Assembly (NCBI GenBank): GCA_949318235.1
Contig: OX439130.1
Span: 40,253,260-40,317,259 of the forward strand
Source of the DNA: Ecdyonurus torrentis
Lineage: Eukaryota > Arthropoda > Insecta > Ephemeroptera > Heptageniidae
Reading direction: 5' to 3'
Length of the DNA stretch: 64,000 bases
Shown: positions 34,280 through 45,000 of the stretch, piece by piece
Position numbering within the stretch: the stretch's first letter is position 1
How the letters are laid out: each line of letters opens with the position of its first letter
The notes under the pieces: generated by a model
Seen by the model: only the letters and a program-made list of their open reading frames with translations
What the model was told of the DNA's origin: nothing
Databases searched by the model: none
Program-made: the position numbers and the translations under genes

Positions 34280-37240
34280 GAATTTTGGATGAATATATCT
34301 TAGCATCAACATACGTTCAACTTTATTTTTAAATGCATTTTTGAGCGGATTAATACAAAGACATCCCGACAACTCGTTCCACAGTTTATAACATATCACA
34401 CTTAACGAGGAGCTAGGTACATCTCTTCCTGCAAAAGGAGCATGGAGGTACAATTCATGCTTTCTCGTATTTCTGGTATTAACCTCACTCATTAATGTGA
34501 AAATATTTCTGAGATATGCAGGAGCGTAACCATGGAGAACTTTGTGTGTGAAAGAGAGCAAGTGCAATTCTCGACGTTCTTTGATTTTTAAAATATTACT
34601 CTTTAAATAGCACCTTGATACATGGTCTGATCTTCTCAAATTATACACATAACGCATAGCATTATTTAAGGCAACTTGAAGGCGATTAATACCCTCTGCA
34701 TTTAAGTTACAATATACAATATCACCGTAATCAAATAATGGCAAAATTAACGTTTTAACTAAATGCAGCCTAGTAGCCTCAGGAGTATGTGTTCTAAATT
34801 TATGGAAATGACGTAGGTGCCCATACACCCGCTTACACACTTGAGAGACCTGTTTTGACCAAGAAAATTTATCATCAAAAAATATACCTAAATTTTTCAC
34901 CCAAGTACTATATTCTATTTCATGATTTTTAACCTTAACCTTAGGAATATCATTGTAATTTAAATTAGCTTTACTTATAATTAACACTTGGGTTTTAAGA
35001 GGGTTTACAACTAGGCCTCTTGATTCTGACCATAACGAAATATTAGCGATATCTTGGTTAACTCTATCTATCATACCATCAATATCAGATATTTTTCCAT
35101 GCAAATAAATTTGGAGATCATCTGCATAGAGATGATACTTACAGAACTTAATAACCGATCCTATATCAAATGTATAGATCGAAAACAACAGAGGTGAGAT
35201 TATTCCCCCAGTAGGTAAACCCTGCATTAATTTTCTCCAATTTGATATAATTTTGTCCCCAATAACACAATGTTGACGATCAGACAGATAGACTTTAAAC
35301 CAATTCAAAACACTGAGAGAACAATTTAGAAACCTTAGTATAGCAAACAGAACTGAATGGTTAATTGACTCATATGCTTTGCTGTAATCGAGTAACACCA
35401 ACACAGTAACTTCATTTTTACCCAATGCAACACGTATATCCTCTGACACGCGCACTAGAGCTGTAGTACAACTATGCATTTTTCGGAAACCAGACTGCAT
35501 TGGGTCAAGTATATTTTGATCTATCACAAATTTATTGAGTTGTTCATTAACAATTTTTTCTAACCCCTTAGCAAGGACACAAAGCAAACTTATAGGCCTA
35601 AAATCAGTCAAGACACGAGGATTTGAAATTTTAGGTATAGGCTTAATTAAAGCATTACGCCAGCATTGGGGAAACACTCCAAACTGCATTGAGTGGTTGT
35701 ACATGTGAGTTATATATGGCAACAATAAATCCAATATAGGTAACAGCATTCTGATTGACATTTGATCTACACCCACTGCATTACTTTTAAGACTTTTAAT
35801 AGTATTTTTTACATGCAAATCAGACACAAATTCAAAGTAGAAGGACTTATCTTCAATTAAATTGGCATTAGAGCCATACATATCATTAATAACTTCTCCC
35901 AATCCCATCGGATCTTGTGATTCATAAGTGAATTGATCCACCAATTCTTCTGCACTAAAGTTAGTTTTTTTAACTTCAGACTTATTATTAATCAAACCAT
36001 ACTTTCTTAAATTACTCCACAATGTTTTAGCTGACTGTTGAACGGTAATAAGTTCGAATATAAATTTACGATAAGCGGTTCGTATCATTTGATTAATACG
36101 ATTACGTAATTTTTTATATATGCTGAAGTCCTCAGCTTTTTTAGATATTTTACATTTACTTCTAGCAACATCTCTATCTACCATAACTTTTTTTATATTA
36201 TCATTTAACCAAGGAACAGATTTTTTTTTAATATTAACTTGTTTAAATGGTGCATGTTTATCATATAAATCAACCAAGAATGTATTGAATAACTCAACTT
36301 TTTTGTCAATATCATTTATATTATAAATTTTATACCAAGGGATTTCATGCACATCTTTTATTAAAGTTTCCATATCCAAATTTGCATAATCCCTGTATTG
36401 AATAGATTTAATTTTTTCTTTTGGGGTACAGATAGGGTAAATACAGTATATTAACTCATGATGACATAAATCAGTAGGGAATTGTCCAAAGTTGATTATC
36501 TCAACATTACTGGGAACACACATTATATCAATGGCAGTAGAGGACGTAGCAGTTACATGAGTACCTGCGAATTTTAATAAAGAAAAATCAATGTCCTCCA
36601 TAAAATTCACGAGATCTTGTTTTGCTTTAGAATAAACATCAATGTTAATATTTATATCCCCGCAAATACAACCATGTTCATACCATGGGGCAATTCTATT
36701 TAACTCCACAACCCATTCCCAAGTAATGGCCGCTTTAGGGCGTCTATACAACACCCCACAAAGAAATTTAATATTAAAACATGTAAGCTCAACAAACAAA
36801 TACTCAGTTTTATTATCGTAGATCACTGGTGATTTAGCGACAACTTTAGCATCAATACCATCTCTGAAATACATTGCTAAACCGCCCCCTCTCATATCAA
36901 CACGATCAAGTCTAATCAAATTGTATCCATCGATTTTACAAAAGTCTTCAGAGTCTTTTGCTCCCAGCCAAGTTTCAGAGATACAAAGAATATCGCAACT
37001 TTTATTTGCTAACAAACATTTTACAGATAACATATGACTAAGTAAACTGATAGATTGTGCATTAACGTGCGCTATTTTTAAGAAACTGCAAGATTTTTCA
37101 GGGACAGATAGAAATATAGTACCACCATTACTAAATAATATAGGTTTAGGCGGGTTAATATTGTCTATTTCCGCGTGCGAGAGGATGATCTCAGTTTCTT
37201 GTTCCCCTCGCCTTGGGTTAGCGACGAGGGGGACTGACCG
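34277..37240 (-). CDS. LINE ORF2: APE-type endonuclease / reverse transcriptase
   Basis: Nicks target DNA and reverse-transcribes the element RNA at the nick (target-primed reverse transcription). The start is set at the frameshift point (37240). The first AUG in frame is at 37033, but the endonuclease opening motif (LKIAHVNAQS) lies upstream of it. Counting from that Met: ISETWL at 18-23 (E20), RGGGLAMYF at 48-56, GDIN at 125-128, TAIDI at 166-170 (D169) and CHHELI at 190-195, where the usual SDH reads CHH. RT: fingers NALIKPIPK at 460, FRPISLL at 478, motif A LLDYSKAYE (D549), motif B QGLPTGGIISP at 604, motif C YADD at 636-639, motif E VKNLGIFFDD at 712. The catalytic Asp triad is intact. 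The frame is 987 codons from the shift site; no RNase H. Odd points: PQG of motif B is PTG, and motif A ends in Glu. Confidence 0.93.
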   Translation of the reverse strand, partial: RSVPLVANPRRGEQETEIILSHAEIDNINPPKPILFSNGGTIFLSVPEKSCSFLKIAHVNAQSISLLSHMLSVKCLLANKSCDILCISETWLGAKDSEDFCKIDGYNLIRLDRVDMRGGGLAMYFRDGIDAKVVAKSPVIYDNKTEYLFVELTCFNIKFLCGVLYRRPKAAITWEWVVELNRIAPWYEHGCICGDININIDVYSKAKQDLVNFMEDIDFSLLKFAGTHVTATSSTAIDIMCVPSNVEIINFGQFPTDLCHHELIYCIYPICTPKEKIKSIQYRDYANLDMETLIKDVHEIPWYKIYNINDIDKKVELFNTFLVDLYDKHAPFKQVNIKKKSVPWLNDNIKKVMVDRDVARSKCKISKKAEDFSIYKKLRNRINQMIRTAYRKFIFELITVQQSAKTLWSNLRKYGLINNKSEVKKTNFSAEELVDQFTYESQDPMGLGEVINDMYGSNANLIEDKSFYFEFVSDLHVKNTIKSLKSNAVGVDQMSIRMLLPILDLLLPYITHMYNHSMQFGVFPQCWRNALIKPIPKISNPRVLTDFRPISLLCVLAKGLEKIVNEQLNKFVIDQNILDPMQSGFRKMHSCTTALVRVSEDIRVALGKNEVTVLVLLDYSKAYESINHSVLFAILRFLNCSLSVLNWFKVYLSDRQHCVIGDKIISNWRKLMQGLPTGGIISPLLFSIYTFDIGSVIKFCKYHLYADDLQIYLHGKISDIDGMIDRVNQDIANISLWSESRGLVVNPLKTQVLIISKANLNYNDIPKVKVKNHEIEYSTWVKNLGIFFDDKFSWSKQVSQVCKRVYGHLRHFHKFRTHTPEATRLHLVKTLILPLFDYGDIVYCNLNAEGINRLQVALNNAMRYVYNLRRSDHVSRCYLKSNILKIKERRELHLLSFTHKVLHGYAPAYLRNIFTLMSEVNTRNTRKHELYLHAPFAGRDVPSSSLSVICYKLWNELSGCLCINPLKNAFKNKVERMLMLRYIHPKF

Positions 37241-38202
37241 TTTCCCGCATCTACATTGTCACCATTTGTTTCATGCAAACCTCTCTTTCTTGTCAATGAG
37301 CTTGCACGCTCTCTCTGTGTATTACTCCCACCAACCTTATTTTCATCCAAAGCAAGCTTTATTTCCTCCAACCATCCCAGTTTCTCTAGTTTGCTGTAAT
37401 GAAAATCAACATTATTTATTAACAAACTTTTACTTCTTATTTTTACATTATAACCCTTAGTTTTAGCCTCTCTTGAACATTTAATCAGAATTTTTTTTAT
37501 AGACCGACCTTTAGGTGTAAGGTCATCACTAACACTTATCCCAGTGTCTTTCAGTTTAAAAAGATTACCCATAACTTCATTTTTTTTTAATTGAGTAACA
37601 CAGCTAACAAGTACTGGCCGTTTAGTATTGGAATTACGACCAAGTCTATAAATATTACATATATCACTTTTATTCAAATTAACACCCAGGTTATTAGAAC
37701 AAAAACCACACACATCATTAAATAAACTATCAGAGTTTTCACCTTCAGGCAGACCAAAGATAATAAAATTCTTCTTACGACAGAAATTTTCAAGAGATTC
37801 AACTTTATCTTTTAATATTTTATTATCCTCCTCCAAATTTACAATTTTAGAATTAGCAGAATCAAGACTAGATTTCATATTTATTACTTGACTGCTAAGA
37901 GTACCAATTTCTATTCTTAGGCCCGATATTTCTCCGATAGCACTATCAAACTTTTCATTGATCAAAGTTGAGAGATCATTTTTAACACCGAGCAACAGTT
38001 CCTCCACAGTAGGACCAGGATTTGATTCGATCCCACCAATAATAAGTAGCGTTAGAATTAGAGACACACAGAAAAAGTTTTTAGGCACAGATGAATTACC
38101 AACTTGCTGAGTGTCAACGCCACATTTAAAGTCTTTAGTTTTACCATGACTATTTGAGAACCTCCCAATAGCCGCTCTCCACTGGACAATGGAATTACCC
38201 AT
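37165..38202 (-). CDS. LINE ORF1: RNA-binding protein with N-terminal signal-like/2A leader
   Basis: 345 residues. The start is firm: an in-frame TAA lies four codons upstream and the context is CACAATGG. In order: an N-terminal segment with QWRAAIGRF (7-15), a hydrophobic stretch FFCVSLILTLLIIG (43-56), directly followed by GIESNPGP (57-64), the 2A ribosome-skipping consensus except for Gly at the usual first Asp. Then a predicted coiled coil (about 75-140), an RRM-like block starting RKKNFIIFGLPEG (142-154) with YRLGRNSNTKRPVLV, a C-terminal domain (KGYNVKIRSKSLLINNV) and a basic Ser/Arg tail. LINE ORF1 proteins bind the element RNA and act as chaperones. Skipping at G63/P64 would release a 63-residue leader from a 282-residue ORF1p. 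The last 24 residues are lost in the frameshift fusion. Confidence 0.9.
   Translation of the reverse strand: MGNSIVQWRAAIGRFSNSHGKTKDFKCGVDTQQVGNSSVPKNFFCVSLILTLLIIGGIESNPGPTVEELLLGVKNDLSTLINEKFDSAIGEISGLRIEIGTLSSQVINMKSSLDSANSKIVNLEEDNKILKDKVESLENFCRKKNFIIFGLPEGENSDSLFNDVCGFCSNNLGVNLNKSDICNIYRLGRNSNTKRPVLVSCVTQLKKNEVMGNLFKLKDTGISVSDDLTPKGRSIKKILIKCSREAKTKGYNVKIRSKSLLINNVDFHYSKLEKLGWLEEIKLALDENKVGGSNTQRERASSLTRKRGLHETNGDNVDAGNGQSPSSLTQGEGNKKLRSSSRTRK
37204..37246 (-). promoter_or_regulatory. Predicted -1 ribosomal frameshift signal (ORF1 to ORF2)
   Basis: Slippery heptamer GGGAAAC at 37240-37246, phased G GGA AAC in the ORF1 frame. An 8-nt spacer follows (37232-37239), then a stem of CCCCUCGUC (37223-37231) with GGCGAGGGG (37204-37212): eight Watson-Crick pairs plus one U-G, with a 10-nt loop. 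After a -1 slip, reading continues CGG TCA GTC with no stop through to ORF2. The last -1-frame stop (TGA, 37259-37261) is just upstream. GGGAAAC is a proven shift heptamer in some retroviruses. All parts are visible; activity is inferred. Confidence 0.75.
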
Positions 38203-38400
38203 TGTGATTTGTTATAAAAAATAGGAGTGTAAGGAGAGCTGCAACAAGGTGACTGACAGTGAATGGAGTGGGAAGACACACAACACCCCCACGGGTGTTT
38301 ATTCTCAGCTCGACACAGATATCACCAGGTACGCGATATGATACTGGAACTACGCCCGCGCACCAGTTCACCTGGAAAAGTATTGACAAGTATTGCAGGT

Positions 38401-39005
38401 ATTAAAATCCCCACCTCGATTTAGTAGCCCCTTCAGGCTATGTTACTTTTTCAGCACCGCTGTGATGCGGGCTAGACTATGTGCTTAGGCGACAATGACT
38501 GTGGTTGCGAGACTGCCGCTAGATGGCCCAGCGTGATATAAGCAGGTCACCACAGTTGTAACCTTCATCCATGCAGGTGTATTTCACGTAAATAAATTGT
38601 TTACAGCAGCACATCAAAAGCTATTTACAAAACACATGAATAAAAAAAAGCACATGTATATTTAAAGATATAAAAAAGTATTCATTAAACAGAAATTCTT
38701 AAAATCACGACTAGAGCGCTTCTTTGTAGTGCAACTTAAGTTTGTAACAGCCTTTACGCTCACAGGTAACAGCCGAAATAGGTGCCACTCCCACTACGTC
38801 AATATATCATCAGAATGCTTATTATAAATAAACCTGTACTCCATAGAACAATACCATAATTGACGTACGTAGACACCACGTTCATTCAACAAGTCCCACT
38901 ATTTAGATAACACAACTCTTAAAGATTCTTCTCAAATCTTGATTAAAAGACGAGACTCCTCAGGTAACGTGTTGACAAAAAGCGACGCTAGCGCCATCCC
39001 GCCAG
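38401..39005 (-). other. GC-richer stretch, possible LINE 5' UTR
   Basis: Composition is clearly less AT-rich than on the far side of 39005 and there is no gene. It contains CCGCTAGATGGC at 38516-38527 and CGCTAGCGCCATC near 38986, both similar to CTCF-type cores. LINE 5' UTRs commonly hold internal promoters; whether this stretch belongs to the element cannot be decided from one copy. Confidence 0.35.
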
Positions 39006-42000
39006 AGAGAGAAGGAAAAAGAAAAGCTTTATTATATTTTTTAATATTTTTTTTTCTCTCAGAATGAAATGTTTTTAAAGACGCATTTATTGTATACGTT
39101 GTGTTAACGTAAAATAATTATTTCATATACTTTTTGTTTTCAATAAAATTTTAAAAGCATATCAAATTATCAATGGCAATAGAATTGATAAGCTAATTTA
39201 TATAGCTGTCCATCGTGCGTTAATTCAATTTTTAAGTGAACGTACATTTATATGAAAAAAACATTTCATTCGGTTTCACTGAAACTTGTGGCCATCTATA
39301 TGTATTTATAACCTAGGAAGTGAAAAAATACATCTTTACTGTAACCAGGCTGAGAACCTAACGTATACGTACTATATACATCAAAATCCAGTATCCTGCA
39401 TTATTTTTAAATATATAGGTGCTGGATATGTGGTCTCATGGTGAAATCTTTATGCCATGTTACACTTTTTAGAGCATATTTAATATGTATGAAAATATAA
39501 TTTTGTACGCGTTAAAAAAAGCATATCCATGTTTCTTTGTTATGAATTATTATTGCACGAGCTATATTTGAGATAGAATTCAAATGTTAGCAAATGAGAT
39601 TTCATTAAAAAAAAAAAAAAAAAAAAAAGCTTTATGACCTTATGTGCTCAAAATATGTAACCTATTTGACATTCCTGCGAATTTTTTCACCTCTTGTTTC
39701 TCTTTCTGTAGGAAAAAAAAAAGAAGAGAACTATTGTTGAATTACTATTTTTGACAATACCATAAGGTAAAAGCAAAATTGAAACTATAAGAAAGTTCTC
39801 ATACTATAAAAGAAAGGGAGAAAACTATTGGGATCTTATATTATTAAATCAAAGATTTTTTTTATTATTATTTTTCTATTACTATTTTTTTCTGTCTTTC
39901 TTTTTAAAAGAGAAATATTACATTTAGCATCCCAGACAATTTTTGTGTGTGTATGTCGAGGGTGAATTTGGTGCGGAGAGCTAGAGGGTAAGGTCACATA
40001 TATCACTAGCAGTCAGAGAAAGAGAAGAAAAGTATAAGGGGAGCGTTTACTGGCTATCTAAGCGGTAAATAGCCTAAAGTTTGGCTTAGGCGCACTAGTA
40101 GAACATTAGCCGTTCCATGTGTGTGTGTGTGTGTGTGTGTGTTCGGGGGTCAATACAAGAACAATAGAAGTCAGAGGTAACTCCGAGTCACCAAGTTAAC
40201 ATTTCAACTTCTAAGTTAACCCTCAAGTAAGAAATATTTGTGACTTTTATTGAATTAACTCTCAAAATACAGGATGGTAACTTTTACAGCTTACTTTCTT
40301 AAGAGTGATGTGTGATTGAAATATATGTGGTCTTAGACTTACGGTAAAATTTCAGAGTTTTATCTTCATTTTAATAATCATTGATGAATCAAATTTAAAT
40401 ATCACGATGTAAAAGAAATTGCTTTAATACTTGGAAATATTTACAAAAATAAAATATAACATAAGTGACAAAAAAAAAAAAAAAAAAAAAGTGTTTTGAA
40501 GGAAAACTTTGTATTATTTCTTATATACTTAATAACGCTTCTTATCGTTGAAAACTTTTCTTCGATTTTATTTTTCTTGAGCTTAAAACACGTAAAAGTG
40601 TAACTCGTATGTGTCTTTTAAATTTATCCGTTTGAACTGCACTAGTTGATTTGGATGGAGGTTTCTTCTAAATTGAAAAAAATACAAAATTATGCGTCCC
40701 CGTTTTTTTTTTTTTTTTTTTTTTCGTACATCTGATTGGTAACACGTTACCACCAACTTATATTTGGTGTATAGGAATTGTACTCCAAAAGTATCTAATA
40801 CACAGTGTATGTATAATACAGTTTAGTAGATGAATGGAGTCTAGGACCAAAATTAATTTGACATTATTGTGATGACAGTGACTAACAGCAATAGTTGTAA
40901 AATATCCAAATGTTAATGAACTTAAAAATCAGCAAACTGGAATCAGTTTCACATTGCGATACCTTATACTCTCACATAACCATGGATATAAAATCCTATG
41001 TTACATTTAAAAGAAAATGTACGGTAGCACTTAAGTAAGCTTCTCTCTCATCTCATCATTCTTTCCGTGTGTTTCTGTTCAATCAACCCAATATTATTAT
41101 TACTTTTATAAGGTTTGATGTAATAATATTTTTGTTCTCTCTCTCTCTCTCTCTGATAATGATGATTATTATTATAACAATGCAAGGGGTGCTGGTTTTT
41201 ACGTATAGTCGTCCACTGGTCAAGCAGGCTAAGATAGATAGCGATAGCTGTCACTGCCAATAAAATGTGGCCTAAACCTTATCGCTGTCATGGGAGTACT
41301 ACGGTGGTGATGCATTGCCTGCGTACAGAATACCATACCGTGTACATACACCTATATAACCCTGCTTATGTACTTATTATACCCTTGTATTGTATGTGTG
41401 TACAAAAATCATCACACAACAAAAGTTACATAGAAATATTCATACTTTTTTTGTTTTTATAAAAATGACAGATTTTTGGGACCTTTGCATATTTAGAAAT
41501 TCAAAATATTGAAACATTTTGTGGTTAAAATTACTAACATTTTGCTTGAAAATATTTTATAGCTGTAACAGATTTCTTTGATATATTACTCATTAATCAT
41601 ATGAATCTTTTACTTCGCAGTTTTCATCGTAAATTATCATAATCATGAACGTATTTTATTTATGAAATTATCAGTAACTTACAGTTGCACATTTAGAAGC
41701 TTGCAATTAGGCGAGTCATCGAGTAGTTAGGCCTTTGTTGATACTAATATATTCAAGTAAAACACAGCTAGAAGTTCTAGCTGTTGATCTCTATATAATG
41801 AATAAGGAAATATTATGTAAAGATTATTGCATATACGTACGACCTACACTATGTAGTCTGTCCAGTACAATTTTAGTCTACTATTTTGTAACATTATATT
41901 TTGAGATATTGACAGTGAGAAGCATCTGTGTACAATGGTATTATATTTAAACTATATACATTTCCGGCTTAATTTGCAGTGTTATATAATATCTTAATAT
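39006..42000. other. AT-rich spacer, no gene seen
   Basis: A-runs near 39608-39628 and 40470-40490, a T-run at 40705-40724, a (GT)n at 40120-40141, a short (CT)n at 41139-41154 and the short dispersed repeat copy at 40697-40760. The somewhat richer stretch at 39940-40200 has no supported frame. Confidence 0.5.
40697..40760 (+). repeat. Short dispersed repeat, copy 2
   Basis: GTCCCCG, a T-run and TCTGATTGGTAACACGTTAC followed by CACC parallel 7154-7212 in order. Confidence 0.4.
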
Positions 42001-44033
42001 ATATATATAGTATACACTTTGTATTGTTCTGAATGTTATTATTAGTTAGCAAACTGCAAAATAATGTCAGCAGTTGATTTCTATTAGATGTCGAGTACAC
42101 TTTAATATATTATTATGATATTGTTCTTTGTCAGTGTTGCTTATACAGTTTATATCATTAAATTTATTAATTGCTTTCTTGCAAAAATTCATTTAAATCA
42201 AAGTAAAGTTTTTGTTTTTGTTTTTAAAGTCTCTGTGCAATTAACTTTACTGTATATCTTGTGGGCTGAGCACTGATAAAACGTAGCCAAAATTTAAATT
42301 TTGTGGTTTTGAAAATAAAAATCATATCGTTTTAACAATGAACTTACAAGTTAGTTTCTTTCTTTTGGCAAAATATTGTTCAGCAAACAAAATTTTTTAC
42401 CCGTTATCAATATAGGGTTTTATAATATATATACACCGCAAACTTTAAAACAAAAATGACAAAACAGAAATATATTATGAAATTATTTAACCATAAATAC
42501 TAATAAAACGATATGAAAATCCAAATTCCTTTTTTTCCCTATATATATATTGTGCATCATAAAAACTTTTGTTCATTCAATCCCTTTAGGAATAAGATTT
42601 TGATCAAATATTGATTTTTTGGAAACATTTTTTTAGGGAAATATATTAGGATTTAATATAAAGAATGTATCGTTCAAAAGAAAATATTCAAGTTGAATAC
42701 TAATATCGATGACGATGATGAGAAACTGAAAGAGAGAGAGAGAGAGAGATTTGTATTCACTACAAAGCGTTATTTCTGCTTCTTTTTTTTTTTTTTTTTT
42801 TTTTTTTGCTAAGGAAGAGACATTTAAATACTGGGGACCATAAATAGTTGAAATGTATACAGAGGCAGATGGAACCCTTCTTCTTCTCTTCTCTTTCTCA
42901 CTCCAGAGTTTTGTGTGATTTTATCTCTTCCTCAAGTAAAAACGATATACGGGAGAGATTAACTCTTTTCACAAAATAAAATGCAATTTAGTAGCGAGAA
43001 AATATTACTTATATCACACTGCAAAACGTTATCCCCCCCTTATTTCCCGTTTCTTTTATACATAATATACTATATAAAATGTATTATTTAAAATTTTAAA
43101 TAACACTCAATTTATTCATATGTTTAAATAATGCTTATTGACCCGTAAATTAATATTGATATTTAATTCATTATTAAAACTTAAATAATATGTTTGAAAA
43201 TAATCATTGAACTAGAAATTAATTAATTATAACATTTAATTAAATATATAATAAAACAAAGCATATTAAATGCTTTCATGGTATATGTATGAGGCAACTA
43301 ATTAAAATTGACCACTATAATATTTCGTAATTCCATAAAATCTTGTGTGCGGTTGAGATTTATTGTGAATAATTTTGCAGTGCTGAGAACTTTAATATAA
43401 TGACCTTTTGTTGTTCTCTATATTGCTTTCGGAGAGTTAGGGAGAATATTTTACCGCTGTGGAAAATTTTACATGTATTAAAATATTCAATATTACTTAC
43501 ATCAAATAAAACTTCATCAGTTGTATTAAATTTTTTTTAACAGCTATGTACGGATGAGATTACCAATTTGACTCCAGATATTACACTTTAATGACGCTTT
43601 TTAGTATAAATTTAAGAAATTATTATTTTTAGTTTTAAAGATAAAACTCACCAATAAGTAAAATTTACTATTTTATCACTGTTTATAAGTTAAAAGCGCT
43701 TAAAATTAAAAGCTTTGGGGTGAAAAAAATAATAATAAAAAAATTATTGGAAAACAGCTAGAAGCAATTGTATGCAAGTAAACCATAGTAAAAACAAAAG
43801 AAATGTTTTTTTTTTTTTTTTTTTTACCTACACGACGACGTATAAAGCTTGAATAAAATCATATAAGCATAAGAGAGAGATAAAACATTTTGTTTTTAAT
43901 GTTATTCTAAAATCTAAATGTATGTAAGTACGAGAGAGAGTGAGAGACATTGGAAACATAGGGTTTGCTTGCAGCTATGCGGACTAAAATACGTAAGTCG
44001 ATATCGGTGTAGAGAAGAAGAAAAAGTTGCGGC

Positions 44034-44035
<2 letters not shown>
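42001..44035. other. AT-rich spacer, no gene seen
   Basis: Very AT-rich, with (GA)n at 42732-42748, a T-run at 42784-42807 and another at 43807-43825. No gene recognised. Confidence 0.55.

Positions 44036-44121
<86 letters not shown>
44036..44121. repeat. (CT)n microsatellite
   Basis: Uninterrupted CT array of about 85 bases; the inverted partner (AG)n lies 140 bases downstream. Confidence 0.95.
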
Positions 44122-44123
<2 letters not shown>

Positions 44124-44259
44124 AAAAGCGTGACTACCGAGATTAGAATTCAGGATAAACTCCATTCTTTTTTTTTTATATAAATATATAGAAAGAAGTT
44201 TAAGACGGTGCCTTGGTGTTAGGGAGCAAAAGGGGTTGCAGTAATGAGCGATCTGGAAT

Positions 44260-44261
<2 letters not shown>

Positions 44262-44313
<52 letters not shown>
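44262..44313. repeat. (AG)n microsatellite
   Basis: Uninterrupted AG array of about 52 bases, the reverse complement of the array at 44036. Confidence 0.95.
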
Positions 44314-44315
<2 letters not shown>

Positions 44316-44728
44316 ATTATACAGACAAGACAACACAATGCATTAAAACTCTCCTCTTTTCTCTCAAAAAAGCAGAGATTTAATTATTCCCGATTTCTTC
44401 TTTATAAAATCTTTCCAATTTTCCAGTATTAAAGTAATTAATATGTAAATTATTTTATTATACACATAAAAAAAACTTTTTATAATATATATAAAAAAAA
44501 AGTAAGTTGTAATTATATTTATATAATTGTTTTTATATTATTAGTATAATAATAAAATTTATTATTATTTATTTTTACAGTAGATTTAATTCAAATTAGT
44601 TTTTTGAAAGTATTTTGAATATTCATAATATGTAATATGAAAATTAGTTTTGCTTGAAGGAGAGATGAGAGTTGACGCTGTGTGTGTGTTGTTTATAGTT
44701 GCATGTTTTGTGCTTGACACTAACGAAG

Positions 44729-44731
<3 letters not shown>

Positions 44732-44799
<68 letters not shown>
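44732..44799. repeat. (GA)n microsatellite
   Basis: Uninterrupted GA array of 68 bases, about 230 bases upstream of ratchet-type site 2. Confidence 0.95.
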
Positions 44800-44801
<2 letters not shown>

Positions 44802-45000
44802 TGCCTCCCAGCATTTAGTTACTCAATTTCTGAAATTTCCAGCGTTCTTGTCTCGTTACTTTGCCTACCAGCACCGCACACAACATGCCTCTTTCATGAT
44901 ACTGTTATTATCCACTCACATAATCTGATTTTCATATCATACTTAACTTTATGTATTAATATTTTGGTGTTTTAAATACTATAAGCACGTGAATTAATTT

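Larger units (their letters stand above)
34258..38400 (-). mobile_element. Two-ORF LINE (non-LTR retrotransposon), nearly complete
   Basis: On the minus strand it carries ORF1, an overlapping -1-frame ORF2 (APE endonuclease plus reverse transcriptase) and a poly(A) tail of 18 A. No RNase H domain is seen after the RT, so it belongs to the CR1/Jockey/L2-like group; the exact clade needs a phylogeny. The 5' boundary is not certain: composition stays GC-rich to about 39005, so the 5' UTR may extend that far. Both ORFs are uninterrupted, which points to recent insertion. I found no clear target-site duplication. GGCCATCTAGCGG-type blocks upstream (38516-38527) would then lie in the 5' UTR. Confidence 0.92.

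Noticed and set aside
36120..36326. Plus-strand open frame inside the LINE
   Set aside because: Antisense shadow of ORF2.
37033..37165. Reinitiation at the AUG at 37033 as the normal start of ORF2
   Set aside because: It would remove LKIAHVNAQS, the first conserved endonuclease motif, which is intact and in frame just upstream; frameshifting explains the arrangement better.
37161..37460. Plus-strand 99-codon open frame
   Set aside because: Antisense shadow of the 3' part of ORF1.
38058..38389. Minus-strand open frames overlapping the ORF1 start
   Set aside because: Other-frame shadows over the ORF1 5' end and 5' UTR; no LINE-related domain, and the ORF1 start is fixed by an in-frame upstream stop.
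43914..44336. 140-codon minus-strand open frame across two arrays
   Set aside because: Built from a (CT)n and an (AG)n array joined by a short unique stretch; not a gene.
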